A DNA stretch of 64,000 bases, from contig CAZNNH010000001.1 in the NCBI GenBank assembly GCA_964574335.1, positions 42,627-106,626 of the forward strand, written 5' to 3'. Below, one piece after another: positions 41,877 through 49,880 of this stretch (position 1 is the stretch's first letter; the number at the start of each line of letters is the position of its first letter). The notes below the pieces were generated by a model. The model did not search any database. It was not told the DNA's origin and worked only from the letters and a program-made list of their open reading frames with translations. A program made the translations under genes and the position numbers. Origin of the DNA: CAZNNH01 sp964574335 (lineage in GTDB: Bacteria; Acidobacteriota; Vicinamibacteria; Fen-336).

Positions 41877-43289
41877 CTAGGAACCCGAGCCGCGGGGGCC
41901 GCCCCAGCCGGCGGGTCGACAGGAGAGCTGCTCCGGCGAGCCCTGCCGCGGCTGGCAGGTGCCCTTCATCTCGCCTCGGGGCGTGGTGAAGGCGCAGGCG
42001 TCTCCCTCCGCCTTGTCCTGGCAGGCCGAAAGCGCCTGCGGGGGAGGACCCCACCCTCCCGGGCCCTGGCGAGGCGGAGCGCCGGCCGTGTCGGCGGCCG
42101 CGGGCGGTCGGCCCTGACCTCCGGCGGCGGGCCCCTCGGCGGACGTGGCCCGCTCGGCCACCGCCGGGGCGGGGCCAGTCGGCGCCGCGCCGGGACCAGC
42201 CAGCACCTGGATCGGCGTACCGTCGCTGAGCCCGTCCTGGCCCACGGTGATCACCCGGTCGCCGGCCTCCACGCCCGAGAGGACCTCGACCCGATCGGCC
42301 TCCTGGAAGCCGAGCTTCACTGCCCGACGGGCGGCCACGTCACCGATGGCCACGTACACGGTGTCCCCCAGGCTCTCCAGCGAGAGCGCCGACTTGGGGA
42401 TGGTCAGGGCGTCGTCGTGTCGGTCGACCTCGAGGTAGACGCTGGCGAACATGCCGGGCCGCAGCTTCTCGCGCCCCTGGACCACGAGGGTGACCCGGAT
42501 GGTCCCGGTGGTGGCATCTACCACCGGGCTGATCCGACCCACCTGGGCCGGGAAGCGCTCTTTGGGCCACGCCTCCACCGTCAGGTAGGCGCCCTGCCCC
42601 TTGTGGAGGCGCGACAGCTCCTTCTCCGGGACCTGGATCTTGCACAGCAGCGGGTCGAAGTCGGTGATCCGGAACAGCACCTGGCCCGGCGTCACGTTGT
42701 CGCCCAGCTTGACGGTGCGGTTCACGACCACAGCGCCGAAGGGCGCCTTGATCTCGGTGAAGCCGAGCTGGACCTTCCGGTCGAGCAGGGTGGCCTCGGC
42801 GGACTCCCGGGCGGCCGTCGCGGCATCGTAGTCGGCCTGGCTGATAAGCTGCTGGGCGAACACGTCCTTGGCCCGCCGGTAGGCCCGCTCGGCCTCCCGG
42901 AGCGCCACCTCCGCGATCTTCACCTGGACGTGCAGCTCGGTCGGGTCGATCCGGGCCATCACCTGGTCCTGGGCCACCTTTCGCCCTTCCTCGGTGAGCA
43001 GCTCCACGATCGGCCCCTGGGCGCGAGCCACGATGTCGACGTCGTTCTCGGCCTCCAGGGTGCCGTTGGTCTCGATGTAGGCGGAGACCGGTTGTCGGCT
43101 GACGGCCGCCACCTCGACCGGGACCGCCGCCGAATCGCCACCCCCGGGGCCCTGGCCCCACGCCCCGGCCCCGGCACCGCCCGGTGCCGCGCCGCCCGGG
43201 TCGTCGGGGTTCCCGCCGCAGCCAGAAAGCGCCAGGGCCAATATCAGGGCGGCCATCGCCGCCAGTCGTTCAACGTGTCTCGTGTGCAT
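41877..43289 (-). CDS. RND periplasmic adaptor (HlyD/AcrA type) with a Cys-rich C-terminal tail
   Basis: A 470-residue membrane-fusion protein. It has a lipoprotein signal (LILALALSGCGG), lipoyl halves (VDIVARAQGPIVELLTEEG and IKAPFGAVVVNRTVKLGDNV) around a helical hairpin, then beta-barrel and membrane-proximal domains (RPGMFASVYLEV; EVLSGVEAGDRVITVGQDGL). An Ala/Pro-rich linker leads to a tail with four Cys (ACQDKAEGDACAFTTPRGEM, then CQPRQ and LSCRP), which is not part of standard adaptors. Its start overlaps the end of the upstream pump gene by 20 bp. Confidence 0.9.
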   Translation of the reverse strand: MHTRHVERLAAMAALILALALSGCGGNPDDPGGAAPGGAGAGAWGQGPGGGDSAAVPVEVAAVSRQPVSAYIETNGTLEAENDVDIVARAQGPIVELLTEEGRKVAQDQVMARIDPTELHVQVKIAEVALREAERAYRRAKDVFAQQLISQADYDAATAARESAEATLLDRKVQLGFTEIKAPFGAVVVNRTVKLGDNVTPGQVLFRITDFDPLLCKIQVPEKELSRLHKGQGAYLTVEAWPKERFPAQVGRISPVVDATTGTIRVTLVVQGREKLRPGMFASVYLEVDRHDDALTIPKSALSLESLGDTVYVAIGDVAARRAVKLGFQEADRVEVLSGVEAGDRVITVGQDGLSDGTPIQVLAGPGAAPTGPAPAVAERATSAEGPAAGGQGRPPAAADTAGAPPRQGPGGWGPPPQALSACQDKAEGDACAFTTPRGEMKGTCQPRQGSPEQLSCRPAGWGGPRGSGS

Positions 43290-46200
43290 GTTCCTTTTCG
43301 ATCGAGGCCGCTCGCACGACCCGGCCGAAGAAGACGGCCAGGTCGTCCATGAGGGAGTAGAAGGTGGGGATGATCACCAGGGTGAGCCCGGTGGAGGTGG
43401 TCAGCCCCCCCAGGATCACCAGGCTGATGGGCGCCCACTGGGCGGCCCGCCCCTCGGGCTGTCCCAGGACGCCGGGGAACAGTAGCGGCGCCACCATCGG
43501 CATCAGCCCCAGGATGGTGGTGAGGGTGGTCATCAGGATCGGGCGCAGGCGATGCCGGCCGCCCAGGACGATGGCGTCGCTGCGCGACATCCCTTGGGCG
43601 CGCAGGTGGTTGATGTGGTCCACCAGGACGATGGCGTTGTTGACGACCACGCCGAGCAGGATGATCAGGCCGATGTTGGTCTCGCTGGTCATCGTCTGGT
43701 TGGCCAGCCGCAGCGCGATGCCGACGCCGATGAAGGCGAAGGGGATCGAGAGCATGATGGTGAGCGGCTGGATGAAGCTCTCGAACAGCGCCGCCATGAT
43801 CAGGTAGACGAGCAGCAGCGCCAGACCCAGCGCCACCGCGGCGCCGGAGAGATCCTGCTGGGCGAAGCGCACCCACCGGCCGAACTCCCACTGGTAGCCC
43901 GGTGGGAGCTTCACCGAGGCCAGGATCTGCCGGACCTCTCCCATCATCCGGAACGAGGTGGTCCCGGAGACGGTGTTGGCGGTGACGTCCAGCTCGGGGA
44001 GGCGGTTCTCGCGCTCGATGGTGCGCGGGCCGCTCTCGACCGTGAAGTCGGCCAGCGCCCCGATCGGCTGGCTCCCGGTGCTGGCCGCCACCGGCAGGGT
44101 CTTGAGCTGGTCGAGGGTACGCCGGTCCTGCTCCCGGAACTGGACCACCATCTCGACCTCACGCTCGTCGGTACGGATCTGGCTCACCGGCCGGCTGGTG
44201 AGGGCGCTCGACACCGTCGCCGCCACCGCCTGGCTGCTGAGGCCGGACTGCTCGGTGCGGGCTCGCCGGGGGCGCACGTGGATCTCCTGGTCGCCGCTGT
44301 CGAGCGAGGTATCGACGTCCTTGACCCACGGGAGCTCGCCCAGAGCGGAGGCGACCTTCTTGGCCACCAGCTCGAGGACGGCGATGTCGTCGCCGTGCAC
44401 CTCGAGGCTGATCCCCGAGGACATCCCGCCCCGCCCCTGGGACTGGGCGATCCGGAAGTCGACCCCGGCCTTCTTCGGCATCAGCCGCCGGACCTCGTCC
44501 TGGATCTCCCGGGTGCTGCGCTTCGACTGGTCCTCGTCCTTCAGGAAGACGTCGAACTCCTGGTGCCCGCGCCAGCCGCCGCGGGAGCGGCCGCTGCTGC
44601 GGTTGTACTCGTAGGCGATGTCGGCGATCTCCAGCTCCTCCCGGCGCGCGCTCAGGATGCTCCGCACCTCCTCGAACAGCGCCGCGGTCTGCTCCAGCGA
44701 GTAGTTGCGCGGGGTGTCGACGTTGATCCGCACCTGGCGCTCGATCGAGTGGGCCCCGAGGCTCCGCTCGATCCCGGAGAAGAGGTAGTAGGAGCCCCAG
44801 AGGAAGAAGGCAATGGAGAGCAGGAACAGCGGGCGGTGGCGGAGCGTGAAGCCGAGCATGCGGCCGTAGAAGTCCGACAGCCAGTCGATCAGCGCCGAGC
44901 GACGGCGGCTCTCCCCCGCCAGCAGGAACGCGGCCACCATCGGCACCACGGTGAGGGCCACCAGCAACGAGGCGAACATCACCACGCACACCGTCACCCC
45001 CAGGTCGGTCATGAACCGCATCAGGCCGCCGCCCGACGAGGAGACGAAGATCAGCGGGATGAAGACGCACATGGTGGTGGCGGTGGAGGCGATGATCGCC
45101 AGCGCCACCTCGCTGGTGCCGCGCAGGGCGGCGGTGCGGGCGTCCTCGCCCAGGTCCTGGACGTGGCGGAAGATCGACTCGATCACCACCACCGAGTTGT
45201 CGACCAGCATCCCCAGCGCCAGCATCAGGCCCATCAGGCTCATGATGTTGATGGTGATGGTCGACAGCCCTCCCTGGCGCATCAGGTAGAGGATGGCGAA
45301 GGTGAAGACCACGCTGATGGGTATCGCCAGCGCCACCAGCAGAGTGGTGCGGACCTTGCGCAGGAAGAGGAAGAGGAAGATCACCGCCAGCAGGCCACCG
45401 ACGGTCCCGGCGTCGCGGAGCTGCCCCAGCCCCTTGCGCACGTCCACCGAGGAGTCCCGGTAGACGCGGGTGTGGAGCCCCTCCGCCTCGGGGAGCCGGT
45501 GGATGGCGAGAAGCTCGGCCTTGACCCGGTCGGCCACCGCCAGCAGGTTGGCGGTGGAAGCCTTGAACACCTGGACGGTGAGCGCCTCGCTGCCGTTCAG
45601 GAAGTTGAACTCGTCCTGGCGCGGGAAGCTGTAGCTGACGTCGGCGACGTCGCCCACGGTCAGGCCGGTCTGTCCGATCGGCTGGTGACGGATCTCGTCC
45701 AGACTCTGGAACTCACCTACCGAACGCACCAGCAGGCGCCGCGGCCCCTCTTCGATGTAGCCGCCCGACTCGGTGACGTTGGCGGCGCGCAGGGTCTGGG
45801 CGATCTGTCGCACGTCGAGCCCGTGCGCCTGGAGCCGCGAGGGGACCAGGTCGACCCGGACCTGGGCGTCCAACAGCCCCCGCACCTCCACCTGGGCCAC
45901 GCCCTCGAGACGCTCCAGCCGCCGCTGGATGACCTCCTCGATGAAGCGCTGCAGGCGGTCCTTGGGCCAGTCGGCGCTCACGTGGAAGCGCAGCACCGGG
46001 AGGTCCTGGCTCTGGAAGCGCCGGACGAAGACCTGGCGCAGGTCGCTGGGCAGAAGCGCGCGGGCACGGTCGACCCGGTCCCGGACCTCGACCGCCGCCA
46101 GGTCCATGTCGGTGCCTTCCAGGAAGCTCACGCTGACGCTGCCGTCGCCGGCGGAGGCGCGGGCGCTGAGGGTCTCGATGCCGTTGATGGTCCCGAGGGT

Positions 46201-46437
46201 GTCCTCAAGCGGCCGGACGATCCGGCGCTCGGTCTCGTCGGGAGAGGACGAGGGGTAGGGGGCGTAGACCCAGATGTTCGGGGACGAGAAGCTGGGCAGG
46301 AACTCCAGGGGCAGGCGGGTCAGCGACACCCAGCCCAGCACCAGGACGCCCACCACGATCATGCCCATGGTCACGCGGCGCTCGACCGCGAATCGGGCGA
46401 TCGGGTTGATCCGGATCTTGTGGTCTCTCTCGTCCAT
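43270..46437 (-). CDS. RND efflux pump, second inner-membrane subunit
   Basis: A 1055-residue AcrB-superfamily protein, the first gene of the efflux unit. It has the first helix after RINPIARFAVERRVTMGMIV, the porter start LLEFLPSFSSPNIWVY-type region, and the TM4 motif LMGLMLALGMLVDNSVVVIE. It is only moderately similar to the other pump here, so the pair may form heterotrimers as MdtBC does, or may be two separate pumps sharing one adaptor. A tail rich in His and Glu ends the protein within the adaptor overlap. Confidence 0.92.
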   Translation of the reverse strand: MDERDHKIRINPIARFAVERRVTMGMIVVGVLVLGWVSLTRLPLEFLPSFSSPNIWVYAPYPSSSPDETERRIVRPLEDTLGTINGIETLSARASAGDGSVSVSFLEGTDMDLAAVEVRDRVDRARALLPSDLRQVFVRRFQSQDLPVLRFHVSADWPKDRLQRFIEEVIQRRLERLEGVAQVEVRGLLDAQVRVDLVPSRLQAHGLDVRQIAQTLRAANVTESGGYIEEGPRRLLVRSVGEFQSLDEIRHQPIGQTGLTVGDVADVSYSFPRQDEFNFLNGSEALTVQVFKASTANLLAVADRVKAELLAIHRLPEAEGLHTRVYRDSSVDVRKGLGQLRDAGTVGGLLAVIFLFLFLRKVRTTLLVALAIPISVVFTFAILYLMRQGGLSTITINIMSLMGLMLALGMLVDNSVVVIESIFRHVQDLGEDARTAALRGTSEVALAIIASTATTMCVFIPLIFVSSSGGGLMRFMTDLGVTVCVVMFASLLVALTVVPMVAAFLLAGESRRRSALIDWLSDFYGRMLGFTLRHRPLFLLSIAFFLWGSYYLFSGIERSLGAHSIERQVRINVDTPRNYSLEQTAALFEEVRSILSARREELEIADIAYEYNRSSGRSRGGWRGHQEFDVFLKDEDQSKRSTREIQDEVRRLMPKKAGVDFRIAQSQGRGGMSSGISLEVHGDDIAVLELVAKKVASALGELPWVKDVDTSLDSGDQEIHVRPRRARTEQSGLSSQAVAATVSSALTSRPVSQIRTDEREVEMVVQFREQDRRTLDQLKTLPVAASTGSQPIGALADFTVESGPRTIERENRLPELDVTANTVSGTTSFRMMGEVRQILASVKLPPGYQWEFGRWVRFAQQDLSGAAVALGLALLLVYLIMAALFESFIQPLTIMLSIPFAFIGVGIALRLANQTMTSETNIGLIILLGVVVNNAIVLVDHINHLRAQGMSRSDAIVLGGRHRLRPILMTTLTTILGLMPMVAPLLFPGVLGQPEGRAAQWAPISLVILGGLTTSTGLTLVIIPTFYSLMDDLAVFFGRVVRAASIEKEHAHETR

Positions 46438-46479
46438 ACCCTGGAGGCCAGATTAGCCCAGAAACCCCGCCCTCCGGCG

Positions 46480-46506
46480 GCCGGTTGCACCTTTTCACCA
46501 ACCGGC
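46480..46506. promoter_or_regulatory. Inverted repeat upstream of the RND operon
   Basis: Arms GCCGGTTG and CAACCGGC are separated by 11 bp (CACCTTTTCAC) in the 150-bp gap between the diguanylate cyclase stop and the first pump start. The longer element CCGGCGGCCGG is also repeated on both sides. It could be a repressor operator for the pump operon or the terminator of the upstream gene; the run of T needed for a strong terminator is absent. Confidence 0.35.
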
Positions 46507-46588
46507 GGCCGGCGCTTACATTGGACCACGGACGAAGGCGAAGGTTTAGTCGAGGGGCGGCCGCGGGCGGCCGGCGGTGGAGGCCCGC

Positions 46589-47509
46589 TCAGGCGTCGCT
46601 GACGGTGCGGTCCCGTCCGGTCTCCTTGGCCTGGTAGAGGGCGGCGTCGGCCCGGGCCATCAGCTCCCGCATCGCCTCGGCCACGTCGCCGCGCGGCACG
46701 GCGAGGGCGGTGGCGGCGCCGATGCTCACCGTCAGCCGCAGGTCCGGCTCCTCCTCGAGCCGGAGCGCCCGGATCACCCGGTGGAAGCGGTCGGCCGCCT
46801 TCACCGCCGCCGCCGAGTCGGAGTGGGGCAGGATGACGCAGAACTCCTCCCCGCCGATCCGGGCCAGGGTGTCGCCCACCCGCACGATCCGGCTGAGCAA
46901 GCGGGCCAGCTCCTCGAGCACCCGGTCCCCGGTGGGGTGGCCGAAGCGGTCGTTGATGGCCTTGAAGCGGTCGAGGTCCATCACCAGCAGGGAGAGGGGG
47001 GCCTCACGTCGCTCCGCCCGCTTCAACTCCGCCGGCAGCACGGACTCGACGTGGCGGCGGTTGAAGAGGCCGGTCAGCGGGTCGCGCAGGGCCTGGTCCT
47101 GGGCGGCGCCGAGGGCGGCGGCCAGCGCCCGCTCGGTGCGCTTGTTGCCCGAGTTGTCCTGGACCACCAGCACCACGTGGGGCTCGCCGCCCAGCCGAAC
47201 CCCCCGAGCCGCGATGGCGATGTCCAGCGTTCCCGAGGGCGTGTTCAGGGCCAGCTCGCGACGCTGGTCGAGGGAGGCGACGTCACCCTCCATCGACGCC
47301 AGGATCAGGCGCTGCAGGTCCTCGAGCTCGGGGCCCGCCGGAAGCCCCTCGAAGTACTGGCTGGCGGCCGGCAGCTCGCGGCCGAACAGCTCCGCCTCCG
47401 CCGGGTTGGCCAGCACCACCCGCCCCTCGCGGTCGAGCAGCACCAGGCCGACCGGGAGCATCTGGAACAGCTCGGCGAGACGGCTCGCGTCGGAAGGCTC
47501 GGTCGGCAT
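46589..47509 (-). CDS. PAS-GGDEF diguanylate cyclase
   Basis: A 306-residue protein that should make cyclic di-GMP from two GTP. An N-terminal PAS domain (residues about 5-110, LFQMLPVGLVLLDREGRVVL) is followed by a short linker helix and the GGDEF domain: RDPLTGLFNRRH, MDLDRFKAINDRFGHPTGD and the active-site GGEEF. The product-inhibition I-site RVGD lies at the usual distance before GGEEF. No membrane segment is seen, so it is a soluble sensor. The start at ATG 47509 is chosen because the PAS follows at once; the frame upstream belongs to the broken protease gene. Confidence 0.92.
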   Translation of the reverse strand: MPTEPSDASRLAELFQMLPVGLVLLDREGRVVLANPAEAELFGRELPAASQYFEGLPAGPELEDLQRLILASMEGDVASLDQRRELALNTPSGTLDIAIAARGVRLGGEPHVVLVVQDNSGNKRTERALAAALGAAQDQALRDPLTGLFNRRHVESVLPAELKRAERREAPLSLLVMDLDRFKAINDRFGHPTGDRVLEELARLLSRIVRVGDTLARIGGEEFCVILPHSDSAAAVKAADRFHRVIRALRLEEEPDLRLTVSIGAATALAVPRGDVAEAMRELMARADAALYQAKETGRDRTVSDA

Positions 47510-47586
47510 GGACCCGGCCGCACATTGCCAGATGTGGCGGGGCAACGCAACGGAACCATCGCTAGGCTCAGGATGACCTGGTCTCG

Positions 47587-48199
47587 TTACACCAGTCGTC
47601 GCAGGGTGAGGCGGACCTGGCGTCTCTCGCCGTCCCGAGCCACCACCAGGCTCACCTCCGCGCCCGCGTGCCTGAAGAGCTCCATCACCTCGAAGAAGTC
47701 CCAGTCCGCCGCGGCGCGACCGTCGATGGTGAGGACCCTGTCGCCGACCTTCAGGCCGGCGTCGCTGGCCGGGGAGTCGTCGATCACCCGATCGATGGCC
47801 AGGCCGCCCGTCGAATCGGGGAGGAGATCGAGCCCGGTCATGTCGTGCTCGAACGGCCTCGCGAAGCCGCGGTTGGGCTGGACCAGCAGGCGCTGCCTCT
47901 GGAGGTCGAAGACGAGGTTGAACCGTGAGAGCAGGCCGAGGCCGATCATCGCCTCGCTGTGGGCGCGGGGCCCACATCACGCTGTTGCCCGAGCTCGACG
48001 GCGTGACCACCGCGGTCTGGTCGGTGAGCTCGACGCCGGGGAAGCCCACCGTGATGCCGGACGCGGTGCGGGGGTCCAGGCCCGTGTCCTCTTCGCCGCC
48101 GGGCGGCGAAGCGGGCGATGGATTCTTCGCATCATCGGCGGCAGCGGCCGCCGGCGACGCCAACATTCCTACCAGCACGGCAACGACGATCGGCCTCAT
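47587..48199 (-). pseudogene. Exported retropepsin-like/PDZ protein with frameshift and missing catalytic half
   Basis: From ATG 48199 a signal peptide (VVAVLVGMLASPAAAA) and a short mature part run to SGNSVMWAPR. There the frame is lost. One base earlier in phase the protein goes on as AHSEAMIGLGLLSRFNLVFD, then QRQRLLVQPN (the last strands of a bacterial aspartyl-protease domain), followed by a PDZ domain (IDDSPASDAGLKVGDRVLTI). One added base near 47972 restores about 203 residues. Even so, the DTGA-type catalytic strand expected at the start of the domain is absent, so the gene seems truncated as well as shifted. Confidence 0.65.
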
Positions 48200-48289
48200 G
48201 GAATGCCTATGCCAGAAAGGGCCGGGCAAACGCCGGCGGCGGAGTCGGCCCCGCATCTGGCGACAGGCCTCTTGCCCTGAGGCGCGGAT

Positions 48290-49138
48290 CTACTGGCGCG
48301 CCGGCTCCAGCGGAGGTTCTGCGATGGGGGCCGCCTCCACGACCAGGGGGGTGACGGACGACGCGGGTGCGGGTGGCGTGTACGACTCGAGGTCCGCCGA
48401 GACCGAGCCGATCGCCACCTTGGTGCGGATCCTCACCGGAATCCGCCGGTCGTCGTCGGTGAACCAGATCTTGAGCCGGCCCTTCTTGACGAACAGGCCG
48501 GTCCCCTCCTGCAGAAGCGGCTCGATGATCACGGTCGGCACCCGCCGGCCCAGCGGCTCGGGGAGGTCGAGGCGGTCCCGGCCCAGGAAGCGCAGACCCA
48601 GCTCGTAGCGTTTGCCGTTGTCGAAGAGCGGCAACGTCATCTCGTCGTCCTCCGAGAAGCCGCGCCGGCGGGCCTCGAAGAGCGCCGAGAGGACGTCCAG
48701 GGCGCAGGGTCCGACCTCGAAGAAGCGCTGCTTCACCTTGCAGTCGTCCACCTCCGCCCGGCCGGAAACCCGGTCGAAGATCACCCGCTGGTCACGGTGG
48801 GCACGCCCTTCGTTGAGCTGCTTGACGATGGCCAGCGAGCAGCCTCCCGCCGGGTCCCAGGTGGCCACGGTCCGGTCGCGGACCCGGAAACGGAAGAGCC
48901 AGGCGAAGAAGCCCTCGCTGCGCGCCTCGGCCACGAACTGCATCGCCGGCTCGCCTCCGTGCTCTGCAGGGAGCACGCTCAAGGTAGCGCGGCCAGCCAG
49001 CAGATGAAGGTAGGTGAAACGCAGCGTGAGCTGCTCGCCGGGCCCGAACGGAAACGCCTCGGCTCCGATCGGCGGAGCCGCAATGCCGAGGGCCAGGGCG
49101 GCGAGGCCGAGGCGCCTCCGGAACGCCGGGCGGGTCAT
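48290..49138 (-). CDS. DUF3108-domain exported protein
   Basis: About 282 residues. A signal peptide (LGLAALALGIAAPPIGAEA) is followed by the DUF3108 pattern: FPFGPGEQLTLRFTYLHLLA, AEARSEGFFAWLFRFRVRDR, a central SALFEARRR and the closing LKIWFTDDDRRIPVRIRTKV, which is the most conserved part. The family is predicted to be a periplasmic or outer-membrane beta-rich protein of unknown function. A GTG at 49156 would add six residues. The C-terminus is Pro/Ala-rich. Confidence 0.82.
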   Translation of the reverse strand: MTRPAFRRRLGLAALALGIAAPPIGAEAFPFGPGEQLTLRFTYLHLLAGRATLSVLPAEHGGEPAMQFVAEARSEGFFAWLFRFRVRDRTVATWDPAGGCSLAIVKQLNEGRAHRDQRVIFDRVSGRAEVDDCKVKQRFFEVGPCALDVLSALFEARRRGFSEDDEMTLPLFDNGKRYELGLRFLGRDRLDLPEPLGRRVPTVIIEPLLQEGTGLFVKKGRLKIWFTDDDRRIPVRIRTKVAIGSVSADLESYTPPAPASSVTPLVVEAAPIAEPPLEPARQ

Positions 49139-49169
49139 GACTTCCAGGAGGCTCACGACTTTCGGGGGG

Positions 49170-49754
49170 TCACGGCTTGAAGTAGTCCGGCTCGCGGCCC
49201 GGCTTCCACTTGATGTTGCAGCCGATGCTGGGGGTCTGCTCGGCGGCCACCGGCTTTCCGGCCAGGACCGCGTCCAGGGCCGCCCGCAGGTCGGCGCCGG
49301 TCACCGGCACGTCGTTGCCGGGACGAGCGCCGTCCATCTGCCCGCGGTAGACCAGCTTCCGCTGGCGGTCGAAGAGGAAGAAGTCCGGAGTGCAGGCGGC
49401 ACGATACCGCTGGGCCACCTCCTGCGTGTCGTCCACCAGGTAGGGGAAGTCGTAGCCGACGGCCTTGGCCTCCTCGGCCATCTTCTCCGGGCTGTCGTCG
49501 GGGTGGGTGGCGGCGTCGTTGGAGTTGATGCCGACCACCGCCACCCCTCGTCCCCGGTAGTCGCGGGCCAGCTCGGCGAAGCCGTGCCGGATATGCTTGA
49601 CGAACGGGCAGTGGTTGCAGATGAAGGCCACCAGCAGGGCCTCTTTCTGGGCGAAGTCGTCGAGCGACCAGGTCTTGCCGGCGGGATCGGCGAGGCGGAA
49701 GGGCGGCGCCTCCGCGCCGAGGGGCAGCATCATCGTCGAGAGTGTCTGGACCAT
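49170..49754 (-). CDS. Thioredoxin-like peroxiredoxin-fold protein (AhpC/TSA-type)
   Basis: A 194-residue cytoplasmic protein with the redoxin core. FRLADPAGKTWSLDDFAQKE leads to VAFICNHCPFVKHI, a CxxC-like CNHC at the place of the redox site. GVAVVGINSNDAATHPDDSP, YLVDDTQEVAQRYRAACTPD with the cis-Pro, and FFLFDRQRKLVYRGQMD follow. This is the thioredoxin-family branch with 'CNHCP', common in many phyla and without a settled function. AGGAGGG lies 5 nt before ATG 49754. It is adjacent to the DUF3108 gene on the same strand. Confidence 0.85.
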   Translation of the reverse strand: MVQTLSTMMLPLGAEAPPFRLADPAGKTWSLDDFAQKEALLVAFICNHCPFVKHIRHGFAELARDYRGRGVAVVGINSNDAATHPDDSPEKMAEEAKAVGYDFPYLVDDTQEVAQRYRAACTPDFFLFDRQRKLVYRGQMDGARPGNDVPVTGADLRAALDAVLAGKPVAAEQTPSIGCNIKWKPGREPDYFKP

Positions 49755-49880
49755 GGATCCCTCCTGGCAGGAGACAGTGTTCCTATGATAGCGGGTCGAG
49801 CCGGTCGCGCCAGGTCCTCTCGACACTTGATGCGACCAGGCGCGCCCCCGCCGGGCTAGAATCGACGCCGTAGGGGCGCC

